The notes beneath the pieces are model-generated. The model was not told the origin of the DNA and did no database searches. It saw only the letters and a program-made list of their open reading frames with translations. The translations under genes and the position numbers were made by a program. Positions 9,293-17,253 of a stretch of DNA of 64,000 bases are shown piece after piece (position 1 is the first letter of the stretch; each line of letters starts with the position of its first letter). This DNA comes from an uncultured Phascolarctobacterium sp. (GTDB lineage: Bacteria > Bacillota > Negativicutes > Acidaminococcales > Acidaminococcaceae), in contig NZ_CAADXO010000034.1 in NCBI RefSeq assembly GCF_900753045.1, positions 1 through 64,000 on the forward strand. The letters run 5' to 3'.

Positions 9293-10177
9293 ATTTTAGA
9301 ATTTAAACCTGTAACATTGGCACAAAAGCCTTTGTTTGAAAGCTATATATCAAAATCACATCAAGATGGCAGCGAATGTGCCTTTTCCAATCTTTTTATA
9401 TGGCGTGACTGCTATCATATTTATTGGTGCGTAGCGCACGATTTCCTGCTGCTGAAGGTTAAACGCAACAACGTTGATTTTTACATTCAGCCTTTTGGCG
9501 GACGCGATGAGGATTTGCCGCGTCTGATGCAGGAGCTGAAGGAGGAGCATCAGGGCAAGCCGTTTGAAATGCATGGTATCTATGATTTTACCAAGGAGCG
9601 CTTTGAGCGCGTGATGCCGGGTCTGACATATGAAGAAGACCGCGATAACTGGGATTATGTATATCTGCAGGAAAAGCTGGCAACGCTTTCCGGCCGCAAG
9701 CTGCATGGGCAGAAGAATCACTACAATGCTTTTGTCAAGGCGCATCCGGATTTCGTTTATGAGCCGATTACTATGGATAATATGATGGAATGCCTGAATT
9801 TCGGCGAGCGCTGGTGTGATGAGCATATGGCGGAGGATCCTTCGCTGCTGTGCGAAAAATATGCTATTCAGGAGGCCTTTCTGAGCTTTGAACAGCTGGA
9901 GCTGCGCGGCGGTGCAATCCGTTTCGATGGTAAAATTCAGGCCTTCAGCTTTGGCAAGAAGATTAACGACGATACAGCGGTGCTGCATGTAGAAAAGGCG
10001 CGTCATGATGTACGCGGCCTGTATACGGCGATTACGAAGGAGTTCGCCGCTCATGCCTGGACGGATGTAAAATATCTCAACCGTGAGGAGGATATGGGAC
10101 ATCCCGGTCTGCGTGAGGCAAAGCTGGCGCTGCATCCGGAATTTATGGTGAAAAAATATAATGTAATTATTGGGTGA
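9293..10177 (+). CDS. DUF2156 / phosphatidylglycerol lysyltransferase C-terminal-like protein, likely ATT start
   Basis: The protein (about 294 residues) has the GNAT-like fold signature of DUF2156: an N-terminal F-K-P-V-T-L segment, SECAFSNLFIW, a central YLYLQ-like stretch, and a C-terminal YLNREEDMGHPGLREAKL motif. Family members begin with M-x-F-K-x-(I/V)-x-L. Here the matching residues (L-E-F-K-P-V) lie upstream of the first ATG/GTG/TTG codon. An ATT at 9293 sits eight bases after AGGGGG, so it is the probable start; the alternative is TTG at 9317. Relatives transfer amino acids to lipids or act on unknown acceptors. It probably forms an operon with the next acetyltransferase gene (eight-base gap). 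Confidence 0.75.
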   Translation: MLEFKPVTLAQKPLFESYISKSHQDGSECAFSNLFIWRDCYHIYWCVAHDFLLLKVKRNNVDFYIQPFGGRDEDLPRLMQELKEEHQGKPFEMHGIYDFTKERFERVMPGLTYEEDRDNWDYVYLQEKLATLSGRKLHGQKNHYNAFVKAHPDFVYEPITMDNMMECLNFGERWCDEHMAEDPSLLCEKYAIQEAFLSFEQLELRGGAIRFDGKIQAFSFGKKINDDTAVLHVEKARHDVRGLYTAITKEFAAHAWTDVKYLNREEDMGHPGLREAKLALHPEFMVKKYNVIIG

Positions 10178-10185
10178 GGTAGCTT

Positions 10186-11409
10186 ATGATTTACCGTGTC
10201 TTGAGCAAGGAGCGCATGTACCAGGCAGAGGAGCTTTGGGATTACTGCTTTGAAAAAAAGACAGAGCCTTTCTTTCAGTACTATTTTGAGCAGTACTGCG
10301 GCAAGGACAATATGGTTATCGGCGGCTTTGACAAGGTCGGCGAGGAAGAAAAGCTGCGCACGATGCTGCATGTAAATCCTTATATGCTGCATTTGCGCGG
10401 GCAGGATATGCTGGTGCCGTATCTTGTAGGAATTGCCACCGCTCCGGAAGCACGTGGACAGCATCTTTTGCGTCCGCTTTTGGAAACTGCTTTCGAGGTG
10501 CTGCGTTCACAGGGCTTTCCCTTTGTGACGCTGATGCCTATAAGTGCCGGTATTTATCTGCCGTATGAATTTGCTTACTGCTATTATCGTCATGAATATA
10601 AAATGCCTTTGGCAAAGCTGCAAATTCCTGCAATTGGTGATGACCTGTCGGCAGAACGTCTGGACTTAGTTTCCTTGCTGCAATCTGTGACTGAGGAAAA
10701 AGCTCAGCCTTGCAATCCTTTGGCAGATATTTACGCAAGTGTTACCGCAGCGTGGAACGGCGTGCCGCAGCGCACTGCTTTTCAATGGCGCAAGCTGTTG
10801 TCTGTAGTTACGCAGGAAAACGTGTTGTGCGCTGTTGTCTATCGTGCGGGGGTAGCTGTTGGCTATATGCTTTACTCGCTGACTGACGGCACGTTCAACG
10901 TGCAGGAGCTGTTGGCGCAGGATGCTGCGGCGAAGAACCGTCTGCTGCAATATGCCGCAGGACACAGGAGCGAGGCTAAGGAGCTTTGCTGGCTGGCGGA
11001 GCCATGGGATAAAACATATCTTAGCTTTGCGGACCAGGCGCTTACAGGCAGACTGCAGCCGTTTATGATGGCACGTTGCCTTGATGCGCGTTTAGCGCTC
11101 GCCAAGCTGCCGGTAGCAGCAAGCATGAGCAGCGGCAGCATTGTTGTTTTGCTTACGGATAAGATGATTGAGCGCAATAATCATCTGCTGCAGCTGCGCA
11201 CTTCACCGGGCAAGCTGGAGACAGTCAGCACGCTGGAGCAGGAGGAGGTTACCATGGATATGGGCGCCTTCACCCAGCTTTACTTCGGTGCCTTCAGTGC
11301 CAGCGAACTGTGGGAAACAGGGCGCATCAAATGCAGCGATATGCAGAAGCTGCAGCTGCTCGATGAGCTTTTCACAAAATGCCGCACGTACAATAACGAA
11401 TATTTTTAA
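10186..11409 (+). CDS. GNAT family N-acetyltransferase, Eis-like two-domain protein
   Basis: The ATG follows GAGGTAG. The 407-residue protein has an N-terminal GNAT domain with the acetyl-CoA loop VGIATAPEARGQHLLRPLL (around 80-98). A second GNAT-like domain and a C-terminal sterol-carrier-like region follow, giving the length and layout of Eis-family acetyltransferases. These acetylate amines such as aminoglycosides or lysine side chains; the substrate here is unknown. It follows the DUF2156 gene closely, so two acyl-transfer folds are co-expressed. Confidence 0.75.
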   Translation: MIYRVLSKERMYQAEELWDYCFEKKTEPFFQYYFEQYCGKDNMVIGGFDKVGEEEKLRTMLHVNPYMLHLRGQDMLVPYLVGIATAPEARGQHLLRPLLETAFEVLRSQGFPFVTLMPISAGIYLPYEFAYCYYRHEYKMPLAKLQIPAIGDDLSAERLDLVSLLQSVTEEKAQPCNPLADIYASVTAAWNGVPQRTAFQWRKLLSVVTQENVLCAVVYRAGVAVGYMLYSLTDGTFNVQELLAQDAAAKNRLLQYAAGHRSEAKELCWLAEPWDKTYLSFADQALTGRLQPFMMARCLDARLALAKLPVAASMSSGSIVVLLTDKMIERNNHLLQLRTSPGKLETVSTLEQEEVTMDMGAFTQLYFGAFSASELWETGRIKCSDMQKLQLLDELFTKCRTYNNEYF

Positions 11410-11416
11410 GTTTATC

Positions 11417-11449
11417 CAGGCTGCTTGGTAATCCGGCAGCCTGTTTTTT
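11417..11449 (+). terminator. Terminator after the acetyltransferase gene
   Basis: The stem is CAGGCTGC/GCAGCCTG with an 11-base loop followed by six T. It marks the left limit of the mobile defence island. Confidence 0.88.
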
Positions 11450-11469
11450 CATGCAAGAAAGGAGCAGCC

Positions 11470-11673
11470 ATGAACAAAGAACCCTTTGAGAACTATTCTG
11501 ATGTGCTGAATGTGCAGCAGCTTGCGGAAGCCCTGCATTTGTTGAGGGCTGGGGCTTACAATCTGCTGAAAGAACCGGACTTTCCCATACTGAAAATCGG
11601 TGGTCGAAAGTTGGTAACGAAGCAGGATTTGCACGCGTGGATGAAACGCCACACCAACGGTCAAGAGCCGTAA
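11470..11673 (+). CDS. Excisionase-like small HTH DNA-binding protein
   Basis: The ATG follows GAAAGGAG. The 67-residue protein has the MerR/excisionase helix-turn-helix pattern: VLNVQQLAEALHL, then FPILKIGGRKLVTKQDLHAWM. Such proteins direct excision of integrative elements. No integrase lies nearby, so it is probably a left-over of an integrative and conjugative element. It opens the island that carries the restriction genes. Confidence 0.72.
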   Translation: MNKEPFENYSDVLNVQQLAEALHLLRAGAYNLLKEPDFPILKIGGRKLVTKQDLHAWMKRHTNGQEP

Positions 11674-11676
11674 AAA

Positions 11677-11829
11677 ATGAAAATCAGCCAACAGGAACCC
11701 GCTGGACGAGGAATGGGTCGCCGGAGCGTTTCTATTCCAAAATCACGAAATTTCCCAAGTCAAGAGCCGGGGAAAACGCCAGAAAAATGCCGCCATTGCG
11801 GAACGAAGCGCAGAAAGGAGCTTTTATGA
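11677..11829 (+). CDS. Small CxxC protein (50 residues), mobile-element context
   Basis: This frame starts three bases after the excisionase-like stop and ends in an ATGA overlap with the next gene. It encodes a basic peptide with a CRHCG motif near its end (about residues 38-42), suggesting a single zinc knuckle. No good ribosome site is visible, so it would depend on translational coupling. It may instead be an untranslated spacer. Confidence 0.35.
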   Translation: MKISQQEPAGRGMGRRSVSIPKSRNFPSQEPGKTPEKCRHCGTKRRKELL

Positions 11830-12119
11830 GAACAGTACTGACCAAGCAGGAAAAAACAACAGACATTTGGGTTGACGAGAAAACACCGACCATCTACATC
11901 TGCACCCACAACACTGATTTGAAGAACAGGCTGACCGCCTACGCCGAGCAGTACCCCGACCAATGCAAGCTGACCGAGGATGATGTGGTGATCGGCTGCA
12001 AGTCTTTTGAGATTGCAAAGGGACGGCTTTCCTTTAGGCTGACTGCGCCATATAGTGAGGAACGCCGGAGAGCGGCGAGTATTTTTGCTAAGGCCAATAA
12101 TTCCTTTTTGGAAAAATAA
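11826..12119 (+). CDS. Hypothetical mobile-element protein (97 residues)
   Basis: The start ATG has AAAGGAG in front (11815-11821). An in-frame opening further upstream lacks a ribosome site. The protein begins MRTVLTKQEKTTDIWVDEK and has an alternating charged/aromatic pattern ending in RLTAPYSEERRRAAS. I recall similar short proteins from clostridial integrative elements, beside excisionase genes, but know no function. It overlaps the CxxC frame by four bases. Confidence 0.6.
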   Translation: MRTVLTKQEKTTDIWVDEKTPTIYICTHNTDLKNRLTAYAEQYPDQCKLTEDDVVIGCKSFEIAKGRLSFRLTAPYSEERRRAASIFAKANNSFLEK

Positions 12120-12202
12120 AATTCACGTTAGTGAATATAAATTACATTTTGTCAATCTCTGTGGTATAATATAATATAATCGTATTGTTAGCGAGGTGCA
12201 AA

Positions 12203-12413
12203 ATGGAGATTAGCTACAACAAACTGTGGAAATTGTTGATTGATATAAGGTATGAACAAGACGGACTTGCGCTTTCAGGCACATTTAAGTTCGGGAACGA
12301 TGGCGAAACTCGGAAAAAATGAAAATGTTACGACTGATATTCTTGTCAGGATTTGTTCTGTTTTAGAATGTGATCTGTCTGATATTATGGAGTTGCAGTC
12401 AATCAGCAAATAA
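12203..12413 (+). pseudogene. Xre/Cro-type HTH regulator broken by a frameshift
   Basis: Reading from ATG 12203 (ribosome site GCGAGG) gives MEISYNKLWKLLIDIR. The frame then leaves the family pattern near 12251. Dropping one base there restores MNKTDLRFQAHLSSGTMAKL, continuing in the other frame to QSISK and TAA at 12411-12413. Together this is the usual short HTH_26-type repressor found beside C5 methyltransferase genes. A downstream ATG at 12252 could still allow a truncated product. Confidence 0.75.
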
Positions 12414-12455
12414 TGTGCGTTATAAGCAGTTCGAAAAATGTAGAAGGAAATGACT

Positions 12456-13646
12456 ATGAATTCTGATAGATTAAAAATGATAGATTTGTTTTCCGGGGCA
12501 GGAGGTCTTTCTGAGGGGCTTTCCGAAGCCGGATTTCACAGCCTGTTTGCGTCTGAGATCGTCCCAGTATATGCGCAGACATATCAACGGAACCATCCAA
12601 ATACGGCGGTATTTACTGCTGATATTCGAGAATTGGATGCAAATGAAGTTCGGGATAATCTTGGTATCGAGCGAGGAGAACTTGATTTAATTGCTGGCGG
12701 CCCTCCTTGCCAAGGATTTTCAATCAACGCCCCTGTTCGGACAATCTTGGATGAACGAAATCATTTGTTCAAAGAGTATCTTCGTTTTGTTGATGCATTT
12801 GCTCCACGAGCAGTATTGATTGAAAATGTTCCCGGCTTGGTGTCTTTTGAACATGGTGCAACACTTCATGCAATCTTAGATGCTTTGGCGGAATTAGGCT
12901 ACGGTGCGGATGTGAGAATTTTGGGAGCACCGTATTATGGAGTGCCGCAAATGCGCTGGCGCACTATTGTATTGGGTGTTCGTGGACGCTCATTGCCTTC
13001 CGGCGCATACCCTGAGCCGATTTATCACGCTCCTATTCGGGCTAACTTTACCAGCACGTTCGATGGACAATCCATTATTAAAGCACCATCGCCAGAAGCT
13101 AATGCAAACTTTGTTACAGTCTATGAAGCAATTGGAGACTTACCTCCATTAACAAGTGGTGAAAAAGGAAATTCGGTTAAAGATTATCGTTGTGATGCTT
13201 TTTGTGACTACCAACGCAGGTCACGAATTGGATCTGTAGGTGTTCTGAACCATGAAGCTCCACGCCTGTCACCAATTAATTTAAAGCGATTGGAATATAT
13301 CAAACCCGGTGGGAACTGGACGGATATTCCTGATGAGCTATTACCAAAGGGGATGCAGAAAGCAAGAAAGTCTGACCACACAAAAAGATATGGTCGAGTT
13401 TTACCGGATGGATTAGCTTCTACTATTTTGACAAAATGTGATCCGCACTGGGGAGCATTCTTCCACTATGAGCAAAATCGTTCTTTTACAGTTCGTGAAG
13501 CAGCTCGATTGCAGTCTTTCCCGGATCACTTCGTATTTACAGGAAATCTTGCAGAACAATTTGCTCAGGTCGGAAATGCTGTCCCACCACTGTTAGCACA
13601 AGCCGTCGGACTGTCTTTGCGCTCGGTTTTAGAAACGGAGGATTAA
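12456..13646 (+). CDS. C5-cytosine DNA methyltransferase (Dcm family)
   Basis: ATG 12456 is preferred because GAAGGA lies seven to eight bases upstream; ATG 12450 is too close to it. The 396-residue enzyme carries the expected motifs in order: FSGAGG (12-17, AdoMet binding), PPCQGFS with catalytic Cys85, ENV (123-125), a QMRWR motif VIII and the C-terminal QVGNAVPP motif X. It would methylate cytosine in the site cut by the next gene's product and protect host DNA. It ends four bases before the restriction gene. Confidence 0.93.
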   Translation: MNSDRLKMIDLFSGAGGLSEGLSEAGFHSLFASEIVPVYAQTYQRNHPNTAVFTADIRELDANEVRDNLGIERGELDLIAGGPPCQGFSINAPVRTILDERNHLFKEYLRFVDAFAPRAVLIENVPGLVSFEHGATLHAILDALAELGYGADVRILGAPYYGVPQMRWRTIVLGVRGRSLPSGAYPEPIYHAPIRANFTSTFDGQSIIKAPSPEANANFVTVYEAIGDLPPLTSGEKGNSVKDYRCDAFCDYQRRSRIGSVGVLNHEAPRLSPINLKRLEYIKPGGNWTDIPDELLPKGMQKARKSDHTKRYGRVLPDGLASTILTKCDPHWGAFFHYEQNRSFTVREAARLQSFPDHFVFTGNLAEQFAQVGNAVPPLLAQAVGLSLRSVLETED

Positions 13647-13650
13647 CTTT

Positions 13651-14568
13651 ATGTCTGGTTATATTTCTGAATTTTTCGGTTATCGTGCAGAAGATTCTTC
13701 TGATACTGCGTTGCAGAATACTTCTAAGCAAGTATGTCCCTTTTTGTCATCTTACTGTACCAAAGCGCTTGGAGATAGAACAAATCGAACGCTCTCTGGT
13801 GTTTGTGCGGTAAGGCAAGTGACATCTGGCTCCCCCAATGTGATTTGCTGCCCTAATAGAATTTATGCCGAGAATTACAAGATGCTTTCTACTATTGCAC
13901 GGAAGGCTTTTGGCGCAGATTATAATCTGTATTCTGGTAGATTGGCGGTTTCTAAGGCTAAAAAGGAAAACGGTGCAGTTGCTGTTTTTGGTCATGGATG
14001 GGGAGGCGAACTGCCTTTGCCAAAACGTAAAGGCAGGGGTTCCTATTATGTGGACTGGATTTTAGCACGATTAGATGGTACTGGCGAACTAATTGAATTT
14101 ACCGCTATCGAAGTACAGACTATTGATACAACAGGCACCTATCAAAATGCTCGACGGGCATTGCTTGAAAGGCACCAAATCGAAAAAGACACCGTTGGTT
14201 TGAACTGGGAGAATGTCTCTAAGAGAATTATTCCTCAGATTATTTATAAGGGTCAAGTCCTTCAGCGTGAAGAACTGTGCCGGAGTGGTCTGTATTTTGT
14301 GTGCCCTAAGCCTGTCTATGATAGAGTGCTTGAGCGATTAGGAGGAAAAGAGAAACTTCCTCAATTTCCTACTCAGCCTGCTGCAATTCATTTTGTGGCA
14401 TATGACTATCTTGCAGATGTACCTATGGAGGATGGGAAAATTAGGCCTCTTGGAGTTGTTGAGGAATATTGTACTACGGTTTATAAGGTGCAGGAAGCTT
14501 TTTCGGCTGTTGATTTACCTGATCAGAATGTATACCGAGATGCTATTAGACGCTCTTTGTACGAATAA
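13651..14568 (+). CDS. NotI-like type II restriction endonuclease
   Basis: The 305-residue protein has an N-terminal cysteine cluster (CPF at 29-31, Cys36, GVC with Cys52, CC at 66-67) like the iron-cysteine fold of NotI. The candidate nuclease core has Asp135 (YYVDW) and the E-x-Q pair Glu154/Gln156 (AIEVQT). These match the NotI family layout (Pfam NotI). It follows the methyltransferase by four bases, the usual cognate order. NotI itself recognises an 8-bp GC-rich site; whether this relative shares that specificity cannot be told from sequence. Confidence 0.78.
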   Translation: MSGYISEFFGYRAEDSSDTALQNTSKQVCPFLSSYCTKALGDRTNRTLSGVCAVRQVTSGSPNVICCPNRIYAENYKMLSTIARKAFGADYNLYSGRLAVSKAKKENGAVAVFGHGWGGELPLPKRKGRGSYYVDWILARLDGTGELIEFTAIEVQTIDTTGTYQNARRALLERHQIEKDTVGLNWENVSKRIIPQIIYKGQVLQREELCRSGLYFVCPKPVYDRVLERLGGKEKLPQFPTQPAAIHFVAYDYLADVPMEDGKIRPLGVVEEYCTTVYKVQEAFSAVDLPDQNVYRDAIRRSLYE

Positions 14569-14591
14569 TTATGTAAAAACTGGAGGAGCAT

Positions 14592-16484
14592 ATGGTACTT
14601 AAGAAAGTTACAATCCATAAATATAAGAGCTTTCTGACAGAGCAGACGTACGATGTTGAAAATCAGGTTACCCGAATTGTCGGAAAAAATGAATCCGGAA
14701 AGACAGCATTGCTTGAAGCTTTGGCAAAATCTAACTATTTTGAAAATAATTCAGAGTTCAAGTTCAACAAAGATTTGGATTATCCTCGAAGTGAATTAAT
14801 CAAGGCTCGGAGTCAAAATCCAAAAGCAATTACCTGCTTTTATGAGTTGACGGACGAAGATATTATAACAGTTGAAACCGCTTTCGCACCAGGAATCATT
14901 GTCGATAAAACATTTTCTGAAACAACTTATTATGATAACACCAAAGAAACATCTGGCGTTGAAGTTAGTTTTGAGGTATTTAAAGAATGGTTAATTACCA
15001 ATTTCGGAGTGGGTGACCAAGCAAAAGATATTATTCGTTCGGCCAGTACGTTTTCTGAGCTTAAATCTTCTGTTGGAGAAAATGAAACACTACCAGCTAT
15101 GAAAGAAATAAAAGCTGAGTTAACCAAAATAGTGGCTGATTCTGCAGACTGGGACGACCCTCTTGACGGGTTTATATATAAGACCTATATCGAACCGAGA
15201 ATCCCTAAACTTTGGTATTTTAGCGATTATTTCAGCATGCCATGTAGAATAAATCTGTCTGAATTTGCTTCGGGAACAATAACAGGAAGTTTATCCGCCG
15301 AGGAGTACAAAATCGCAAAGGCACTATTCGAACTGAGCGGACTTCAAATTGCAGATATTCAGAATGAAAACAATTTTGAAGCATTCAAGGCTCAACTGGA
15401 AGCAACCTCAAATGCTATCACAGATGATATGTTCGAGTATTGGACAACAAATCAGAACCTTGAAATCCGTTTTGAAATTGAGCATACTTCAAGTGATATT
15501 CGTTATCTAAATATCAGAATTTACAATTCAAAGCACAGGGTAACACTTCCTCTGAAAAATCGCAGCAAAGGGTTCTTGTGGTTTTTCTCTTTCCTTGTAT
15601 GGTTTAGCAAGATTCAAGGAAACAAGAACAGTAAATATATTTTGTTGTTGGATGAGCCTGGCCTCAGTCTCCATGCTTCTGCTCAAAATGATCTTTTGCG
15701 GTTTATTGACGAGAAGTTGGCACCGGAATATCAAGTTATATATACAACCCACTCTCCGTTTATGATTGATTCTCTAAAGCTCAATGAAGTCAGAACTGTT
15801 TACGATACACAGAACCCAAAAATCGGCAGTGTTGTATCGGCTGCAGTTGAAGAAAGGGATTCCGATACTCTGTTTCCGTTACAAGCAGCATTGGGATATA
15901 CTATAGCCCAAAATCTGTATGTATCCCCCAACAATCTTCTTGTTGAAGGCATCTCAGATTTGGTATATCTAAATCATTTTTCCACTGTTCTCAAAGAGAT
16001 GGGCCGAGAAGGATTGTCTGATGATGTAACAATCGTTCCTGTTGGTGGTGCGGATAAAATTGCGACCTTTATTTCTCTGATGCGGGGAAATGAACTTTCT
16101 ACCGTGTGCTTGCTCGACACCTTTACTGACCAGAGTGCGAAAACTCGTTTGAAAAAAATGGTAGAGCAAAAAATTATTGCAGAAAAGAAAATTATTTATT
16201 ACCATTCTGTACTTGAACAATCTTTCGCAGATGTCGAGGATATGTTCACAAAGGATGAGTATGTAGCTCTCTATAATGGAGCATTTGGCGCATCTGTAAA
16301 AGCAACTGACCTTGAGGCAGAGAAACCTATTATGTCTCAGCTAAAACACATGAATGGCAATAAGTCATTTAACCATTATGCACCCGCAAATTATATGGCA
16401 AAGAACATTGGCACACTGACCTTTTCTGAGGAAACCTTAAATTATTTTGAGAAGTTATTTGTCGAAGTTAATAAAAAGTTCTAA
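14592..16484 (+). CDS. OLD-family ATPase/TOPRIM nuclease
   Basis: The ATG follows TGGAGGAG. The 630-residue protein starts with an ABC/SMC-like ATPase half: Walker A GKNESGKT (31-38) and Walker B ILLLDEPGLSLH near 348-360. A TOPRIM half follows, with LVEGISD near 447-453, VPVGGADK, and LLDTFTD near 507-513. This is the overcoming-lysogenisation-defect (OLD) architecture, known for phage defence. No UvrD-like helicase is adjacent, so it is a stand-alone class 1 type. It sits 23 bases after the NotI-like gene and may be a third layer of the same defence island. Confidence 0.82.
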   Translation: MVLKKVTIHKYKSFLTEQTYDVENQVTRIVGKNESGKTALLEALAKSNYFENNSEFKFNKDLDYPRSELIKARSQNPKAITCFYELTDEDIITVETAFAPGIIVDKTFSETTYYDNTKETSGVEVSFEVFKEWLITNFGVGDQAKDIIRSASTFSELKSSVGENETLPAMKEIKAELTKIVADSADWDDPLDGFIYKTYIEPRIPKLWYFSDYFSMPCRINLSEFASGTITGSLSAEEYKIAKALFELSGLQIADIQNENNFEAFKAQLEATSNAITDDMFEYWTTNQNLEIRFEIEHTSSDIRYLNIRIYNSKHRVTLPLKNRSKGFLWFFSFLVWFSKIQGNKNSKYILLLDEPGLSLHASAQNDLLRFIDEKLAPEYQVIYTTHSPFMIDSLKLNEVRTVYDTQNPKIGSVVSAAVEERDSDTLFPLQAALGYTIAQNLYVSPNNLLVEGISDLVYLNHFSTVLKEMGREGLSDDVTIVPVGGADKIATFISLMRGNELSTVCLLDTFTDQSAKTRLKKMVEQKIIAEKKIIYYHSVLEQSFADVEDMFTKDEYVALYNGAFGASVKATDLEAEKPIMSQLKHMNGNKSFNHYAPANYMAKNIGTLTFSEETLNYFEKLFVEVNKKF

Positions 16485-16495
16485 CCTATTTGCTT

Positions 16496-16530
16496 AAAGA
16501 CCGTTTGCCTCTGGGTAAGCGGTCTTTTTT
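16496..16530 (+). terminator. Terminator after the OLD nuclease gene
   Basis: The stem is AAAGACCG/CGGTCTTT with a 16-base loop, followed by T residues. It ends the defence operon. Confidence 0.85.
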
Positions 16531-16541
16531 CAACAGAAAAA

Positions 16542-16570
16542 CCCATGCCTTACTTAGCGTAAAACATGGG
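16542..16570 (-). terminator. Terminator of the OstA/LptA-like gene
   Basis: The stem is CCCATG/CATGGG with further inner pairing. On the minus strand it is followed by TTTTTCTG, 24 bases past the stop codon of the gene it serves. Confidence 0.7.
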
Positions 16571-16593
16571 CTGATTTTTTGCCTGTACAGAAT

Positions 16594-17073
16594 TTATTGT
16601 GCTGTAATTTGTTTTTCCATAACGTTATAGGCTATATCACCGTCATGCGGCTGACCATTGACCGTTACATTACCATGGAAGGCTGCAATTTTAGTCTTCC
16701 AGCAATAACTGCCGCTGTCTGCGGTAATTTTATTGCTGTTATCATTAAAAACAAGATTGCCGTTTACATAGGCAGTTCTGTCGGAATGATATACATCTAC
16801 CTTATCGCAGGCAAAGCTCATATCGCCGAAGCTCAGATGAATATTGCCTTGGCCGTGAACCTCCATAGCATAAAGATATACCTTAGTGGCATCGCCGGTA
16901 ATGGTTAAGGTAGTGTCATGTGCGGGGAATTGTACAAAAACATTTCCCTGCAGGTCATATACACCGGTGAGCGGGTTAAAGGTACGGCTGTCACTCTTGA
17001 TTACCGGATCGGCAAAGCACATAGAAGGCAGCATCATAACAAGCATAGTTAATATTAAAAGTAATTTCTTCAT
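16594..17073 (-). CDS. OstA/LptA-like periplasmic protein
   Basis: The start is the ATG at 17071-17073 after GAGGTGA; longer frames upstream lack a ribosome site. The 159-residue protein has a signal peptide (MKKLLLILTMLVMMLPSMCFA). It is followed by the repeating short beta-strand pattern of OstA-fold proteins (G-N-V, G-D-A-T-K-V, G-N-L-V-F-N-D, G-N-V-T-V-N-G). LptA relatives bridge the periplasm and carry lipopolysaccharide. This indicates an outer membrane. It stands alone and divergent from dnaG, not in an lpt operon, so its exact role is open. Confidence 0.72.
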   Translation of the reverse strand: MKKLLLILTMLVMMLPSMCFADPVIKSDSRTFNPLTGVYDLQGNVFVQFPAHDTTLTITGDATKVYLYAMEVHGQGNIHLSFGDMSFACDKVDVYHSDRTAYVNGNLVFNDNSNKITADSGSYCWKTKIAAFHGNVTVNGQPHDGDIAYNVMEKQITAQ

Positions 17074-17253
17074 GGATAAATCACCTCTTGTAGCATGAAA
17101 AACAGGAGAAATTTTAAGTGTACTCTTTATTATAGTATTTTTAGAGAATCGGCGCAAGCGTTAAAAAAGATTTTTTTAGAAAAAAAGAGGATTTTTCCTT
17201 TATACATTGAATATAAATTATGTGTGATATAGTAGTTGGAGGCGGAGAGGGTA

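Noticed and set aside
14592..16484. Gabija or PARIS assignment for the OLD-like gene
   Set aside because: No adjacent UvrD-like GajB helicase or separate AriB gene is present; the single gene carries both ATPase and TOPRIM halves, as in stand-alone OLD.
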